DNA from: Oscillospiraceae bacterium
GTDB taxonomy: Bacteria > Bacillota > Clostridia > UBA1381
Assembly (NCBI GenBank): GCA_022508725.1
Contig: JAFLUR010000027.1
Coordinates: forward strand, 1-13,248
Length of the DNA stretch: 13,248 nucleotides
Direction of reading: 5' to 3'
The position numbers were made by a program, and so were the translations under genes. Numbering within the stretch: position 1 is the stretch's first letter; every line of letters starts with the position of its first letter. This document shows, in pieces, positions 1-8,400 of this stretch. Below the pieces are notes generated by a model. The model ran no database searches and was not told the origin of the DNA. It saw only the letters and a list, made by a program, of their open reading frames with translations.

Positions 1-1489
1 GTGTGGTTTTGAGAATTTTTTCCTCGCAGGCAATAAGCTTTTCGCCGGAAGATCTCTTTACCGCCGCAGCTCTCAGATCAAGGCGAAAACCGCTCACAGA
101 ATCCGATTCGCCGGACATAATTACAATTCTTCCCAAAGCGCCCGCGTCATGCAAAGCGGTTTCTATGTCACTGCCGGCAATTGTGTCGGGATATACTCCG
201 ATCTTACCGTTCATATCGTTCTTTTTAATGTCGCTTATATCGTTAAGAATAACATATTCATAAAATTTATCGGAAAAACCTTCAAAAAATTTTCCCAGGT
301 CTTCCGCTTCGTATTCCAATACCTCACCGTTTCCGAGAGTGATCGTATTATCTAAAACCCATAAAATGTCCGAATCAACAGACGCAACACTTGTTGTGCA
401 TGGTTCGCCTGCGGGAAGCATGGGATATGCATAATCGGGATTGTCCGGCGTTTCACTCGCTCTGTCGGAATTTCCCGCAGCCACAATTACGACTATCCCC
501 GTATTTCTGAGATTTTCCAATATTTTGGTATATAATTCGCTTATGATCACGTTTTCTCCGAAACTGCAATTCACAGCGCATATATCTGTTTTCGACACAT
601 CGTCTAATGCCGCAAGTATGGCATCATAGCTAAATTCTCCGGCTTTGTTGACGACTTTCATCAAAATGAGCTGCACCTCGGGAGCCATACACGAAAATAC
701 ATTTCCGTAATAATTACCGTTCTTGCCTCCGGCTATTCCCGCCACATGACTGCCGTGTATGTTCACGGCAGAGTATGTGTCGGCGTCTCCTTCACCGTAA
801 TCGTACGCAAACGGAATTTTACTGTTTTTGTAGACCTGATTTACCGATGCATTTATATTAAGCTCGTTGTTTTCCAAAAAGGCTTTTATATCGCTTTTTG
901 AAAATTTGGGGTCGATAACATCGGATGCAAAAAATTCATGAGCCGTATCAAATTCCGAATCGATGATCGCCACGGCTTGACCGCGTCCGTCATAGTCCAA
1001 ATCATACATATACCGCACATTCATCATATCCGCGCTCACTCGGTCATCATAGGTATCGTCGAAAAGCATTGCCGGTTCATCGGAAATTTTATCATCCGGA
1101 ATTTTGTATGTCTGTGAGATATACACGTTTTTAACTCCGTCTGCGGCTTTTATTTTTTCGATGTCGGAGGTATATGCCTCCATTGAAAAGCCGTTGAAAA
1201 CGCTTGTGTATGTAAATCCTTTGTCCGCGTTCGCGTGTACTTTCTTTTCGATATCCGATTTGACTTTCGACTGTGCGGATAAAATGCGCGTTTCGGTTGT
1301 TTTTGCTTCGGTCGTTTTCATAAACTCCGATGCGCCCAAGACTGCGGCATTTTTTGTTTCCAGCAGCGATGCGCCCTCCACCTCGACTATAAGAGTTACT
1401 TTTTCTCCTTTATCCACTGCCGGCGCCGCCGATACTGCCGATGTAGACAGTAAGGCTATCGATAAAAATATGCTGATTATTTTTTTCAT
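1..1489 (-). CDS. Secreted subtilisin-like (S8) serine protease, N-terminal part, cut by window edge
   Basis: The 496 visible residues start at ATG 1489-1487, with an AGGAAAGGA ribosome site (about 1501-1509) some 11 nt upstream; the reading frame is open to position 1. Residues 1-22 are a signal peptide (MKKII, hydrophobic core, SAVSAA). Residues about 30-130 look like an inhibitor I9 propeptide (SVFNGFSMEAY, then a VKNVYIS strand). The peptidase S8 fold follows: catalytic Asp177 in VAIIDSEFD, catalytic His245 in HGSHVAGIAGG, a NCSFG strand at 307-311, and oxyanion-hole Asn340 in VAAGNS. From about residue 380 the sequence looks like the protease-associated insert of C5a-peptidase/lactocepin-type subtilases (TLGNGEVLEY, later GRIVIMSGE). 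The catalytic Ser (GTSMA-type motif) and any C-terminal anchor must lie outside the window. Expected role: cleavage of extracellular or surface proteins; the substrate is unknown. The Asp motif is DSE rather than the classical DTG, which some clostridial members share. Family call is firm, detailed function is not. Confidence 0.93.
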   Translation of the reverse strand, partial: MKKIISIFLSIALLSTSAVSAAPAVDKGEKVTLIVEVEGASLLETKNAAVLGASEFMKTTEAKTTETRILSAQSKVKSDIEKKVHANADKGFTYTSVFNGFSMEAYTSDIEKIKAADGVKNVYISQTYKIPDDKISDEPAMLFDDTYDDRVSADMMNVRYMYDLDYDGRGQAVAIIDSEFDTAHEFFASDVIDPKFSKSDIKAFLENNELNINASVNQVYKNSKIPFAYDYGEGDADTYSAVNIHGSHVAGIAGGKNGNYYGNVFSCMAPEVQLILMKVVNKAGEFSYDAILAALDDVSKTDICAVNCSFGENVIISELYTKILENLRNTGIVVIVAAGNSDRASETPDNPDYAYPMLPAGEPCTTSVASVDSDILWVLDNTITLGNGEVLEYEAEDLGKFFEGFSDKFYEYVILNDISDIKKNDMNGKIGVYPDTIAGSDIETALHDAGALGRIVIMSGESDSVSGFRLDLRAAAVKRSSGEKLIACEEKILKTT

Positions 1490-1593
1490 TCGGTAAATCA
1501 TCCTTTCCTTAACTTTTCATACATAAACTGTATTGGTGTCTGAGTAAACCCATGAATAAATCGGTGCTTCACAAAAAAACCACCTAATTTTAT

Positions 1594-1621
1594 ATTATAT
1601 CACAAAACGCAAAAAACACAA
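1594..1621 (-). promoter_or_regulatory. Predicted promoter of the protease gene
   Basis: Reading the minus strand, TTGTGT (1621-1616) lies 16 nt before TATAAT (1599-1594). The -10 box is preceded by TG plus one base (TGATATAAT), an extended -10 that can make up for the weak -35. The leader to the ATG at 1489 would be about 100 nt. Only sequence match supports this call. Confidence 0.55.
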
Positions 1622-1622
1622 G

Positions 1623-1652
1623 AAGATTTTTTTTATTTGACAAAAAAATCTT
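1623..1652. repeat. AT-rich perfect palindrome between divergent promoters
   Basis: Eleven-base arms AAGATTTTTTT (1623-1633) and AAAAAAATCTT (1642-1652) flank an 8-base loop. The palindrome sits between the leftward promoter (1594-1621) and the rightward one (1678-1706), almost touching the leftward -35. It could be an operator shared by both genes or a simple AT-rich structure; the sequence does not decide. Confidence 0.4.
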
Positions 1653-1677
1653 GTCCCGGGAAAATCCGTATTTTATA

Positions 1678-1706
1678 TTTACAACCGGAGAAAATTGAGG
1701 TATAAT
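1678..1706 (+). promoter_or_regulatory. Predicted sigma-A-type promoter of the SLH protein gene
   Basis: TTTACA (1678-1683), a 17-base spacer and a perfect TATAAT (1701-1706). Transcription would start near 1712-1715. That places the start downstream of or on the in-frame ATG at 1711, which argues that translation begins at ATG 1855 instead. Confidence 0.7.
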
Positions 1707-1711
1707 ATATA

Positions 1712-1854
1712 TGGATAAATATTTAATTGTATGCTTTACCGGGAATTTTTTTACCGGCAGTAAAAAAACGGCAATGCACGGTTATACCGTTATGACGCTT
1801 TACGACTATGGTATATTCGTTCGTACAAGCATACATAGGGAAAGGAGTCTTTGT
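1712..1854 (+). promoter_or_regulatory. Long 5' leader of the SLH protein gene with two hairpins
   Basis: About 140 nt separate the predicted transcription start from ATG 1855. The leader holds a perfect 9-bp hairpin (TTTTTTTAC at 1746-1754, loop CGGCA, GTAAAAAAA at 1760-1768) and a 5-bp hairpin (ACGGT 1778-1782, ACCGT 1786-1790). It ends in a good ribosome site, AAAGGAG at 1841-1847. No known riboswitch class is recognised and neither hairpin is followed by a clear terminator-type U-run. The frame stays open through the leader, but the translated stretch is not signal-peptide-like, so I treat it as untranslated. Confidence 0.4.
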
Positions 1855-4800
1855 ATGAAGATCAAATCATTTAAAAAAAGATTGACAGCGTTGGTTGTGC
1901 TTTTATCAATGACGCTGTCGCTTATGCCGGCATTTTCGCTTACGGCAGTATCGGCGGCGGAGTTTACCGATGCGGATGACGGCGACGGTTCAAAAGGGGA
2001 TCCGTACAGGATCGAAAATCTTGAAACGCTTGAAAAGTTCCGCGAGTACATAAACAGCGGCAATTCCGGCGAAAAACAGTATTTCAAGCTGGAAGCCGAT
2101 ATCGATATGTCGGAAAACTACGGCGATACAGGCATCTCATGGACACCGATCGGAAATTCTTCCTCAAGCTCATTCGAAGGTGTCTTTGACGGCGGAGGTT
2201 TTAAAATCACCGGACTGTATATCAATAATTCAACCGACAAATATATAGGCTTGTTCGGAAAAGTCGAAAACGGCGGAAAAATTCAAAATCTCGGCGTAGA
2301 CGGCATCGTTAACGGCGGAGCGGCTTCCGAATATATCGGCGGCATTGTCGGAGATAACGGCGGTACTGTGGAAAATTGTTACTATACCGGTGAAGTTTCA
2401 TACAGCGGAACCGGCAGCGCTCTCATCGGCGGCATCGCGGGATGTAACAATATAGGCTCCGTTATAATGAAATGTTATAATGACGGTAATATTTCGGGAC
2501 GTTCCAATGTCGGCGGTATCTGCGGACGGCTTTTGAGTACAATAGAAAATTGCTATAATACCGGTTCTGTTTCAGCGAAAAGCGAAAGCTTCGGGGGCAT
2601 TTCGGGATCTTGCGGTTCCGCTGTCATAAGGAACTGCTATAACATCGGAAATATTTCGTGGATAACAACAAACAACGGCGGCAATATCTCCGGATGGAGA
2701 CCGGAAACTGCGGAACACTGCTATTATCTTTACAATGAAAATACCTCCGGCATCATCAAAGGTATACCGGGCGGAGATACCCCCGGTGAGGTGGAAGCGA
2801 AAACCCAAGATGAGTTTGTAAAAAAAGGTACATTTGTAAATTGGGATTTCAGCAAAATATGGGCAATGGACTATGAACTCGGCAGACCTGTGTTCAGAGA
2901 TGATCAAACACTGATACAAATACCGTTTGTCGGAAAAAACATAATGATCGAAACGAGCTACGGACGCGGTGCGAATGAAAAATTATTCAAATATATAAGA
3001 TATGCGGACGAAGCAGAGTATGAGGATGACCCGGAATATGCGGACAAATACGCCTCCGAAGGTAATTTTGATTATAAGCTCCTTGAAGAAGGAAACGAAA
3101 GGCTTAAGGCACAGATAACCGAGGATACTCTTACTATCCCGACCGACGCCGAAGTGAATGACTACACGCTCACAATAATCGCAACGGAGCTTTTCCCGAG
3201 GTATGACGGGGCAGAAGCCGCTCCGTCGGAACCGGAAGATGACACAAAATTTACAGAGCTTACCGTTACGGTTAATATCACAAAAGCGAATCCGATTCTT
3301 ACAAAACCGGTCGGAAAAACAGGACTTGTATATAACGCATCCGAGCATGAATTATTGTCTGAAAAAGGCAAAACCGAGGGCGGAACCCTGCAATACAGTC
3401 TTGACGGAAAAAATTATTCGACCGATCCCCCAAAAGGAACAAATGCGGGTAAATATACGATTTATTACAGGGTAGTCGGAGACAATAACTACAATGATAT
3501 CGAAGCGGAAACGATCGAAGTTATAATTGAAGCGCCCGAACCGACTGTCGAACCGACACCCGATTCAACTATTGCACCGACTGTCGAACCGACACCCGAT
3601 TCAACTATTGCACCGACTGTTGAACCGACGCCCGATTCGACGATTGTACCGACCGTCGAACCGACTCCCGATTCGACGATTGTACCGACTGTCGAACCGA
3701 CGCCCGATTCAACGATTACGCCGACTGTCGAACCGACACCCGATTCGACAATTGCACCGACCGTTAAGCCGACGCCCGATTCAACGATTACGCCGACTGT
3801 CGAACCGACACCTAACCCGTCACTTGACCCGGATCATACACAAAATCCTGTTTTGGAGGCGACAAAGCCGACCGCAAACGAGCTTGTATATAACGGCAAT
3901 GCACAGGAGCTTATAACGGCGGGAACGACGAATATAGGAGAATGGAAATACGGTTTTGACGAAGACGGTGAATATTCGGCGGAAATACCGACCGGAATCG
4001 ACGCGGGGCAATACACGGTATGGTATAAAATAGCCAATGCCGGCAATTACATATATACGGGGTCCTTTGCGGGATCTTTGACGGCAACCATAAAAAAAGC
4101 CAAGGTATATACGGAAAAATTACCGACCGCCAAAAATCTCAAACGCGGCAAAAAGCTGGGTGATTCGACTTTTACCGGCGGAAAAGCGGTCAATGAAAGC
4201 AGAGAAGAGATCACCGGCTCTTATTCGTGGAAAACGCCGAATAAGACTATGAACACGGAGGGAACATTTGAGGAAACCGTTATATTCACTCCGGATAATA
4301 AAAATTACGAGTCGATCGAATTTGATATTAAGGTGAAAGTCATAAGCTCCTCCGGAGGAGGCGGCGGTGGCGGCGGTGGCGGCGGCGGATCGTCATCGGT
4401 AAAATCAACGCCCACACCCGATCCTACGCTTATATCGACACCCGAACCGACAGTCACACCGACTCCCGAGCCGACAAAGACTCCTTCAGGTTCGGGCGGC
4501 AGCAGGAGAAGAAGGAACAAAGTTATCGACATAGGTTCCGGAGGAGAAGCGGACGATGATTTGCCGTTTATCGATGTGAATAAAGGCGACTGGTTCTATG
4601 ACGATGTAAAACATGTATATATATACGGTTTGATGAACGGCATAGAAACGATAATTTTTGCCCCGCATATGGATATTACAAGAGCAATGTTCGTGACGGT
4701 TATCTACCGCATGGAAGACGAACCGGAAATAGTCCGCAAATCTCCGTTTAAAGATATTCCGGACGATGAATATTATTCCGATGCGGTCGCGTGGGCAGCG

Positions 4801-5118
4801 GAAAACGGTATCGTATTGGGATATTCCGCATCGGAATTCGGACCGTATGACCCGATTACACGCGAGCAAATGGCGGCGATAATATATCGCTATGCGAATT
4901 ACATAGGCTATGATACCTCGTCGGACTTCACGCTTGATTATGACGATGCGGCAAGCATATCGGAATACGCAAGAGCTGCGGTCGCATGGGAAAGTGAGAT
5001 CGGATTGTTAAACGGCTATGAAAACAATATTTTCGCGCCGCATGATAACTCCACACGCGCTCAGGTTGCGGCGGTATTCAGACGATTTGACGAAAGATTT
5101 ACCGATTTGGAAACTTAA
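1855..5118 (+). CDS. Secreted surface protein with GLUG repeats, Ig-like domains and C-terminal SLH anchor
   Basis: The protein has 1087 residues. The start at 1855 is chosen because AAAGGAG lies 7 nt upstream and a textbook signal peptide begins there (MKIKSFKKR, hydrophobic core, AVSAA, cleavage near residue 34-35). The frame is open back to 1711, but that extension precedes or coincides with the predicted transcription start. Domain order: GLUG-type repeats at about 130-272 (GGIVGDNGGTVENCYYTG and relatives, GG-I-G plus N-CY-TG signature); a region to about 475 of uncertain fold; an MBG/Ig-like domain at about 475-560 (LVYNASEHEL, NAGKYTIYYRV); a Pro/Thr repeat at 563-658; a second MBG-like domain at 669-752 (LVYNGNAQELI, DAGQYTVWYKI); a related domain at 753-830; 12 glycines at 834-845; a second PTPEPT linker; then SLH domains at about 905-952, 965-1015 and 1029-1080, each with the ITR/STR core (ITRAMF, ITREQM, STRAQV). 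SLH triplets bind pyruvylated wall polysaccharide, so this is a wall-bound protein displayed on flexible stalks. No catalytic domain is visible; adhesion or a structural role is inferred. Confidence 0.93.
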   Translation: MKIKSFKKRLTALVVLLSMTLSLMPAFSLTAVSAAEFTDADDGDGSKGDPYRIENLETLEKFREYINSGNSGEKQYFKLEADIDMSENYGDTGISWTPIGNSSSSSFEGVFDGGGFKITGLYINNSTDKYIGLFGKVENGGKIQNLGVDGIVNGGAASEYIGGIVGDNGGTVENCYYTGEVSYSGTGSALIGGIAGCNNIGSVIMKCYNDGNISGRSNVGGICGRLLSTIENCYNTGSVSAKSESFGGISGSCGSAVIRNCYNIGNISWITTNNGGNISGWRPETAEHCYYLYNENTSGIIKGIPGGDTPGEVEAKTQDEFVKKGTFVNWDFSKIWAMDYELGRPVFRDDQTLIQIPFVGKNIMIETSYGRGANEKLFKYIRYADEAEYEDDPEYADKYASEGNFDYKLLEEGNERLKAQITEDTLTIPTDAEVNDYTLTIIATELFPRYDGAEAAPSEPEDDTKFTELTVTVNITKANPILTKPVGKTGLVYNASEHELLSEKGKTEGGTLQYSLDGKNYSTDPPKGTNAGKYTIYYRVVGDNNYNDIEAETIEVIIEAPEPTVEPTPDSTIAPTVEPTPDSTIAPTVEPTPDSTIVPTVEPTPDSTIVPTVEPTPDSTITPTVEPTPDSTIAPTVKPTPDSTITPTVEPTPNPSLDPDHTQNPVLEATKPTANELVYNGNAQELITAGTTNIGEWKYGFDEDGEYSAEIPTGIDAGQYTVWYKIANAGNYIYTGSFAGSLTATIKKAKVYTEKLPTAKNLKRGKKLGDSTFTGGKAVNESREEITGSYSWKTPNKTMNTEGTFEETVIFTPDNKNYESIEFDIKVKVISSSGGGGGGGGGGGGSSSVKSTPTPDPTLISTPEPTVTPTPEPTKTPSGSGGSRRRRNKVIDIGSGGEADDDLPFIDVNKGDWFYDDVKHVYIYGLMNGIETIIFAPHMDITRAMFVTVIYRMEDEPEIVRKSPFKDIPDDEYYSDAVAWAAENGIVLGYSASEFGPYDPITREQMAAIIYRYANYIGYDTSSDFTLDYDDAASISEYARAAVAWESEIGLLNGYENNIFAPHDNSTRAQVAAVFRRFDERFTDLET
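3541..3828 (+). repeat. 36-bp coding tandem repeat, eight copies (Pro/Thr stalk)
   Basis: Eight in-frame 36-bp units start at 3541, 3577, 3613, 3649, 3685, 3721, 3757 and 3793. Each encodes a 12-residue unit of the form PTVEPTPDSTIA, with A, V or T at the last position. Unit 7 has Lys for Glu (PTVKP) and unit 8 is degenerate at its end (PTPNPSLD). Copies differ mostly at third codon positions. The unit length is a multiple of three, so gain or loss of copies would keep the frame and change stalk length. It separates the first and second Ig-like domains. Confidence 0.95.
4354..4389 (+). repeat. Run of 12 glycine codons
   Basis: Twelve GGN codons (residues 834-845) are flanked on both sides by three serines. 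They link the last Ig-like domain to the Pro/Thr stalk in front of the SLH anchor. GGC/GGT/GGA/GGG codons are mixed. The run explains a proline-rich shadow reading frame on the other strand. Confidence 0.9.
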
Positions 5119-5192
5119 TCGACAGCGGCGGCGGAGCCTTGAAAAAGCAGATCCGCAAAAGCCGCACAAATAAATAAAACTGTTGAAATTGA

Positions 5193-5245
5193 ACCGACCC
5201 CCGAAAGCCGGACCAAAAAATCCAACGATCGGGGGTCGGTTTTTT
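5193..5245 (+). terminator. Rho-independent terminator of the SLH protein gene
   Basis: A perfect 12-bp stem (ACCGACCCCCGA 5193-5204 with TCGGGGGTCGGT 5229-5240) has a 24-nt loop and runs into six T (5240-5245). It lies 75 nt after the stop codon at 5116-5118. The other strand has no T-run after the stem, so it should act only rightward. Confidence 0.85.
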
Positions 5246-5310
5246 CATGTCAAAATACAGTTTTGAAGCTGAAAGCCGCAATATATTGATCCTCCAACTA
5301 ACTCTTGAAT

Positions 5311-5366
5311 AATTAAAAGAAGCCGGCACATGAGCGGCTTAAAATGCTCATGTGCAACGGCTTCTT
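5311..5366 (-). terminator. Rho-independent terminator of the LRR protein gene
   Basis: Read on the minus strand, a 19-bp stem with a 2-nt bulge is followed by TTTTAATT. The outer arms are 5317-5325 and 5358-5366 (AAGAAGCCG and its complement), the inner arms 5326-5335 and 5346-5355 (GCACATGAGC and its complement), and the bulge is 5356-5357. It begins 57 nt after the stop codon of the gene ending at 5423. The opposite strand lacks a good T-run. Confidence 0.8.
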
Positions 5367-5422
5367 CCGGTAGAGTATAAACTTAATTACCGCAGCGCAA
5401 ATTGATTATCATTTTGCGAAAA

Positions 5423-8400
5423 TTATTTTATTTCATATTTTTCCGCAAGCGGAACCATTTTATCAACTCCATCCCAGATAAATATATTTATCTTCTTTCC
5501 GGTCGTCAACGTATGATTTCCAAAGTCAACCTCTGTACCGTTTATATCAAAAATACATGTTCCCACAATCTTATTGTCATTATCATATGATACGGCAAAC
5601 AGTTTTGCGGTCGGTTTCGGGTCCGTTCCCTGATATTCGAGCGAAACATTCAACTTACCGTTTCTTACGGACGCGCTCTTGATGATATAATCGAATTTAC
5701 CGTTTTTCGTCGGTGCCGATGTCGATTTCGGCTTTTCCGTCGGTTTCGGCTTTTCCGTCGGTTTCGGTGTCGATGTTGCCGACAACGTGTTCACTACACT
5801 GACTGTGGTTTTTGCGGAAATACCGGTTCCCTCCATATTGAATAATATATCTCCCTTTCCGGGCAGATCGCCGCTAACCGTAACGGTCGCTACTCCGTTA
5901 TCATCGGTAATCACGGTATCAACATCGTCAAACAGCGACACTATATCCGGCGCAACGGATTTTATGGAAATCGTCTTGTTTGCGCCCGCCTCTGCAGGTA
6001 AAATATGCAGATCTATCGCTCTGTTGTCGTTATAAAGCACCTCAACCGATTCCCAAACCTCAATACTTTCGGGTTCAAGACATACATCCAGCGGCGATGA
6101 ATTATATGCCGAATCCATCGCAACCGATGCATAGCTCATTACTTCTCCGTTTATGCTTACGGTTACGCTGTCCTCTATTTTCTTATCGGGAACAAACATA
6201 AACACACTTGCATACTCGATATCCGGATCATCAAACGAGCCCTCGGCGTTAACCGGTTTAACCGTTCCGCTCACAGGCGAATCGTTCCATATAACCGAAA
6301 CATTATTCGTTACGCTGTCAATATCCATATACTTGCTGAATTCTATCCGCACTCCCGTATTAAACACATTGATCGACTTGATCGTCGGAGCTTCTTTTGA
6401 TACGAGCGCAATGTGAACCTCTGTCTGCGGCGGCGGAACGGGCAGCCATTCGGAATAATCGGTTTCATATCCGTCCTTTTCAAATTTAACCTGCCACAAT
6501 CCCTCGGGAACATCCCATGCGTATTCGCCGTTTTCGTCGGTCAAAAGCGGATTTTTCTGATCATACTCCTCCGCATCCCATATACTCGAAATCTTTTCTC
6601 CCGTAGGCTGACCGAAATCGTCAAGATCGTCTGTGAGTCTGTATGCCGTCACTTTTACACCTTCAAGACGGTTTGACGGAACAGCCTCGCACACATAACC
6701 GGATGGGTCTATAATCTTGGTGATTTGCTTATCCGGTTTTGTCTCTGCCGGCAGCGGAGCGGGTGCCAAATAGTTATCTTCCTTTTCCCCTTCCGGAGGA
6801 CACATATCATAAGAGCTGCGGATATCGCTCCATAATTCATTGAATCCGTTATAAATCGGAGTAAACTCATCATTTATAAACGACATTGTATCCAACATAG
6901 CGGCAAGCGAACCGACAGAATTATCATCAAGGTCGTTCACTGCGCCGGCTATTGACTTATCAAGCGCGTTTTCTCCGAATTTTTCGGAAACACCGAATGA
7001 CATATCGGATTCATCTTTTGTATAGGTAAGTCCTTTGATAATATTGTTAAACGCAGACCGATTTGCAAGAAGCTTTTTGAGTCCGCCGTTTAGCGAATCC
7101 GGTTGATTATCCGCAATACTGCTCATAAATGCTTTTACCGCAATATCCGATATAAGCCTTGTTCTTATCAAATTATCTTTTTCCGTGCCGAATTCATCGG
7201 TTTCCGAACCGAACCGGTTCATTTGCTCGGCAAAGCCGTGGCGTACAGATTCGTCCGAAATTCTCCACGAACCGTCATATTTGCATTTCGCGTCTATGAA
7301 CGAAGGCAGTATATCCCGTTTATTGTTAAGAACATACCGGCTCGCATCATTTTTTCCGAGTTTGTTGTTCTTATATACTTCCCATAAGTTGACGGCATAA
7401 GAAGCGCCTTTTGTTTCGTCATCCTCATCATATGCCATACTCAGCTTTACATAAGTATCCTTTTCGGGAAGAACGATATAATATGCACAGTTATATCCGT
7501 CCGTCTCGGTTCTGACATACATGGAGGTATCATCTTCAAACGAGATTATCTCATATCCGCATTCCTCCCACTCGTTTTTGTAAAATGCGGAATAACCCAT
7601 ATCCTCAAGTTCGATCATACCCAATTTGTATGCTTCGCCGTTCTGTTCAACGCTGATTTCCGTCCGATACGTTTCATTCGTATCGCCGGATATTTCTTTA
7701 AACAAAAGCAGCGGTTCAATATTCTTGCGCAGATCGTTGTATGTGTCGCTGTATTTCTTCGCGTAATCCGGCAAATCCTCCGCCGTAAACAGCACCGGTA
7801 AATCTTCATCGAGATTATACATCGCCGTAGCGGAAACCGGAACGGAATCATCGGTAGGATATTCATAAGCGCCAAGCCAACAATTTCTTACGGTATCGTA
7901 TGTGCACGGTATATAAAATTTCTCGCCGTTCGCGCTTTCCGTGCGAACATATACATCCGTTATCTTACCGGGATCGTTATCCGTAAAGTTTACTATAAAC
8001 GTGAAGTTACGCGATTCCGGTATGAAAGCATACGAAAGAGTTGAATCGGATTCCTTAAGGAAATCCATCATTACCGATGTTGCGCGATACAGCATTTTAA
8101 TATCCGACAGCTCTTTGTAGTCCTTGTTGTAGAGAACTCTTGACGTTTCGGAAATGACCATCGAACCGTACCTATCCGTGATTTTCGCATAAATATCATG
8201 TTCCGATACGGAATAAGTATTTTGCAGAGTACACATCGCCGACCATGTTCCGGCAGAGTTCGCCGACGCTGAGCCTATCGCTTTATCGCCTTCGTAAATT
8301 ATTATGTTACTGAGCGGAGTGGCTTTTCCCTCAACTCTTATTTTCTTTTGGCTCGTTTTGTCGGCTACCGCGACAACCATTTCGGTGCCGGTAAATTCCG

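Noticed and set aside
1711..1854. In-frame 48-codon N-terminal extension of the SLH protein
   Set aside because: The ATG at 1711 falls at or before the predicted transcription start, has no ribosome site, and would bury the signal peptide. ATG 1855 has AAAGGAG and a proper signal sequence.
3527..3916. Arg/Pro-rich 129-codon frame across the Pro/Thr repeat
   Set aside because: It is a frame-shifted shadow of the 36-bp tandem repeat; its NRHPIQ-type repeats only mirror the real coding repeat.
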